NCBI GenBank assembly: GCA_038319625.1
Contig: JBBQDK010000139.1
Coordinates: forward strand, 1 to 7,046
DNA from: JBBQDK01 sp038319625
GTDB lineage: Bacteria; Pseudomonadota; Gammaproteobacteria; JBBQDK01
DNA: 7,046 nucleotides
Direction: 5' to 3'
The notes below the pieces were generated by a model. The model did no database searches. It saw only the letters and a list, made by a program, of their open reading frames with translations, and had not been told where the DNA came from. Made by a program: the position numbers and the translations under genes. Shown piece after piece: positions 5,539-7,046 of this stretch. Position 1 is the stretch's first letter. Every line of letters starts with the position of its first letter.

Positions 5539-7046
5539 ATGTCCAGGTTCTTCATCGAACGACCCATCTTCGCCACCGTCATGGCCATCATCATCGTGCT
5601 GGCCGGCCTGGTCGCGTTGAAAATACTGCCTATCGCGCAATACCCTGAAATCGCACCACCCACCGTCACCATTACGGCCAGCTATCCGGGTGCATCGGCC
5701 GAAACGCTGGCCAAGACCGTCGCCGCGCCAATTGAAGAACAGCTTTCCGGCGTTGAGGACATGCTGTATTTCAATTCGACCTCGGCGTCGAACGGGCTGA
5801 CCACAATCACGGCCACGTTCGAGGTCGGTACCGACGTCGACAAGGCCACCTTCAACGTCAACAACCGTGTACAGCTCGCCTTACCGCGACTGCCGGACGA
5901 CGTGCGGCGTAACGGCGTGACGGTCGCCAAGCGCTCGACGAACATCCTGCTGGTGGTCGCGTTGAATTCGCCCAAGAGCACTTACGACACGCTGTTTCTG
6001 TCCAATTACGCCACACAGAACGTTGTCGATGACCTGAAGCGCATCACCGGCACGGCCGATGTGACGATCTTCGGTGCACGTGATTACTCGATGCGCGTCT
6101 GGCTGAAACCCGACCGTATGGCTCAACTCGGTATCTCGATCAGTGATATCACCGCGGCCATCAATGCGCAGAATGCGCAGTACGCCGCCGGCAAAATCGG
6201 CGCCGATCCGGCACCGAAAGGCCAGGAGCTGGTGTATTCCGTGGTCGCGCAGGGTCGCCTGGTGGATCCCGCGCAATTCGGCGAGATCGTACTGCGCTCC
6301 AGCGGACCCAATGGGGTGCTCAGACTCAAAGATGTCGCCCGCGTCGAACTCGGCGCGCAGAGCTACGACGCCTCGAACAGTGTCAACGGCCAGCCGGCGA
6401 TCGCGATCGCGGTGTTCCTGCAGTCCGGCGCCAACGCGCTCGACGTCGCAGATGCCATCAGAAGCAAGATGGCGGAATTAAAGAAACAGCGCTTCCCGAA
6501 GGATGTCGACTACCTGATTCCCTACGACACCACGCGCTTCGTCTCGGCTTCCATCGAGAGCGTGATACACACCATCGCCGAGGCGGCGATCATCGTTCTG
6601 CTGGTGGTGTTCCTGTTCCTGCAGACCTGGCGCGCCACACTGATTCCGATGCTGGCGGTGCCGGTGTCGCTGATCGGCACCTTCGCGGGATTATGGCTGT
6701 TCGGATTCTCCATCAACACGCTGACGCTGTTCGCCATGGTGCTTGCCATCGGCATCGTCGTCGATGACGCCATCGTGGTACTGGACAATGTCGAGCGCCT
6801 GATGCGCGAGGAGAAGCTCAAACCTTTCGACGCCGCCATGGAGGCGATGCGGGAAGTGCAGGGCGCCATCATCGGTATCGTGATGGTACTGTCCGCGGTG
6901 TTCATTCCGGTCGCATTCCTCGGCGGCATCGCCGGTCAGTTGTACCGCCAGTTCGCCGTCACGGTGACCATCGCAGTGCTGATTTCAGGCGTGGTGGCGC
7001 TGACACTGACACCGGCTCTGTGCGCCATACTGCTCAAGCCCGGCGA
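5539..7046 (+). CDS. RND multidrug efflux pump, AcrB/MexB (HAE1) family, 3' truncated by window edge
   Basis: This gene encodes the proton-driven inner-membrane pump of the tripartite efflux system. It begins MSRFFIERPIFATV, a typical HAE1 start, and 502 codons (about half the usual length of about 1,040) are visible before the edge. Features are the first membrane helix (about 10-28), the porter subdomains (about 30-330), and membrane helices from about 340 onward. Helix 4 carries GIVVDDAIVVLDNVER, with Asp409-Asp410 equivalent to the AcrB proton-relay pair Asp407-Asp408. The motif ALTLTPALCA near 487-496 is also family-typical. Phe178 aligns with the AcrB drug-pocket Phe178, but the AcrB Phe136 position is Ile136 here. 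Similarity to AcrB/MexB-type drug pumps is much stronger than to metal (CusA) pumps. The ATG is 22 bases after the adaptor stop, with a weak GCGGAA upstream, so co-transcription is likely. The outer-membrane partner gene may follow beyond the window. Confidence 0.95.
   Translation, partial: MSRFFIERPIFATVMAIIIVLAGLVALKILPIAQYPEIAPPTVTITASYPGASAETLAKTVAAPIEEQLSGVEDMLYFNSTSASNGLTTITATFEVGTDVDKATFNVNNRVQLALPRLPDDVRRNGVTVAKRSTNILLVVALNSPKSTYDTLFLSNYATQNVVDDLKRITGTADVTIFGARDYSMRVWLKPDRMAQLGISISDITAAINAQNAQYAAGKIGADPAPKGQELVYSVVAQGRLVDPAQFGEIVLRSSGPNGVLRLKDVARVELGAQSYDASNSVNGQPAIAIAVFLQSGANALDVADAIRSKMAELKKQRFPKDVDYLIPYDTTRFVSASIESVIHTIAEAAIIVLLVVFLFLQTWRATLIPMLAVPVSLIGTFAGLWLFGFSINTLTLFAMVLAIGIVVDDAIVVLDNVERLMREEKLKPFDAAMEAMREVQGAIIGIVMVLSAVFIPVAFLGGIAGQLYRQFAVTVTIAVLISGVVALTLTPALCAILLKPG

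Noticed and set aside
6522..6929. 135-codon minus-strand frame rich in Ser, Thr and Met
   Set aside because: It is antisense to the RND pump membrane helices, whose plus-strand frame carries all the family motifs.

Overview
The window looks like chromosomal DNA from a Gram-negative, fairly GC-rich proteobacterium, most likely a gammaproteobacterium (inference). The support is a complete RND adaptor lipoprotein gene followed by an AcrB/MexB-type inner-membrane pump, plus high-GC third positions in most coding DNA. No rRNA, tRNA, CRISPR array, insertion sequence or phage gene was seen.

Layout. The left 4 kb is read on the minus strand. A long membrane-anchored protein with a class III nucleotide-cyclase-like domain (stop at 1302, preferred start 3995) comes first in transcription order. 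After a 95-base gap it is followed by a class V aminotransferase-fold PLP enzyme (1206 to 82). A frame of unknown identity stays open from there to the left edge. The right 3 kb is read on the plus strand. An RND periplasmic adaptor lipoprotein (stop at 5516) is followed 22 bases later by an RND pump gene that starts at 5539 and is cut by the right edge after 502 codons. The two halves diverge from an intergenic region of about 340 bases.

How the genes work together. The adaptor and pump form a tripartite-efflux operon; its outer-membrane channel is not in view. The operon appears to be controlled by a TetR/AcrR-type repressor. A 24-base imperfect palindrome at 4281-4304 closely resembles the E. 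coli AcrR operator at acrAB as I remember it, and it lies across a plausible promoter (-35 at 4279-4284, -10 at 4301-4306). No tetR-type gene is adjacent; the divergent neighbour is the cyclase-like gene instead. The intergenic region also holds a mismatched hairpin next to a GGGGTCAGG motif, which may be a repeat remnant.

The most unusual item is the 897-934 aa cyclase-like protein. Its N-terminal membrane region resembles signal peptidase II (LspA) but lacks both catalytic aspartates. Its cyclase-like domain keeps the metal-binding Asp pair and the transition-state Asn/Arg but has Phe and Pro where canonical adenylate cyclases have the purine-selecting Lys and Asp. I know of no described system with this architecture, but I could not search.
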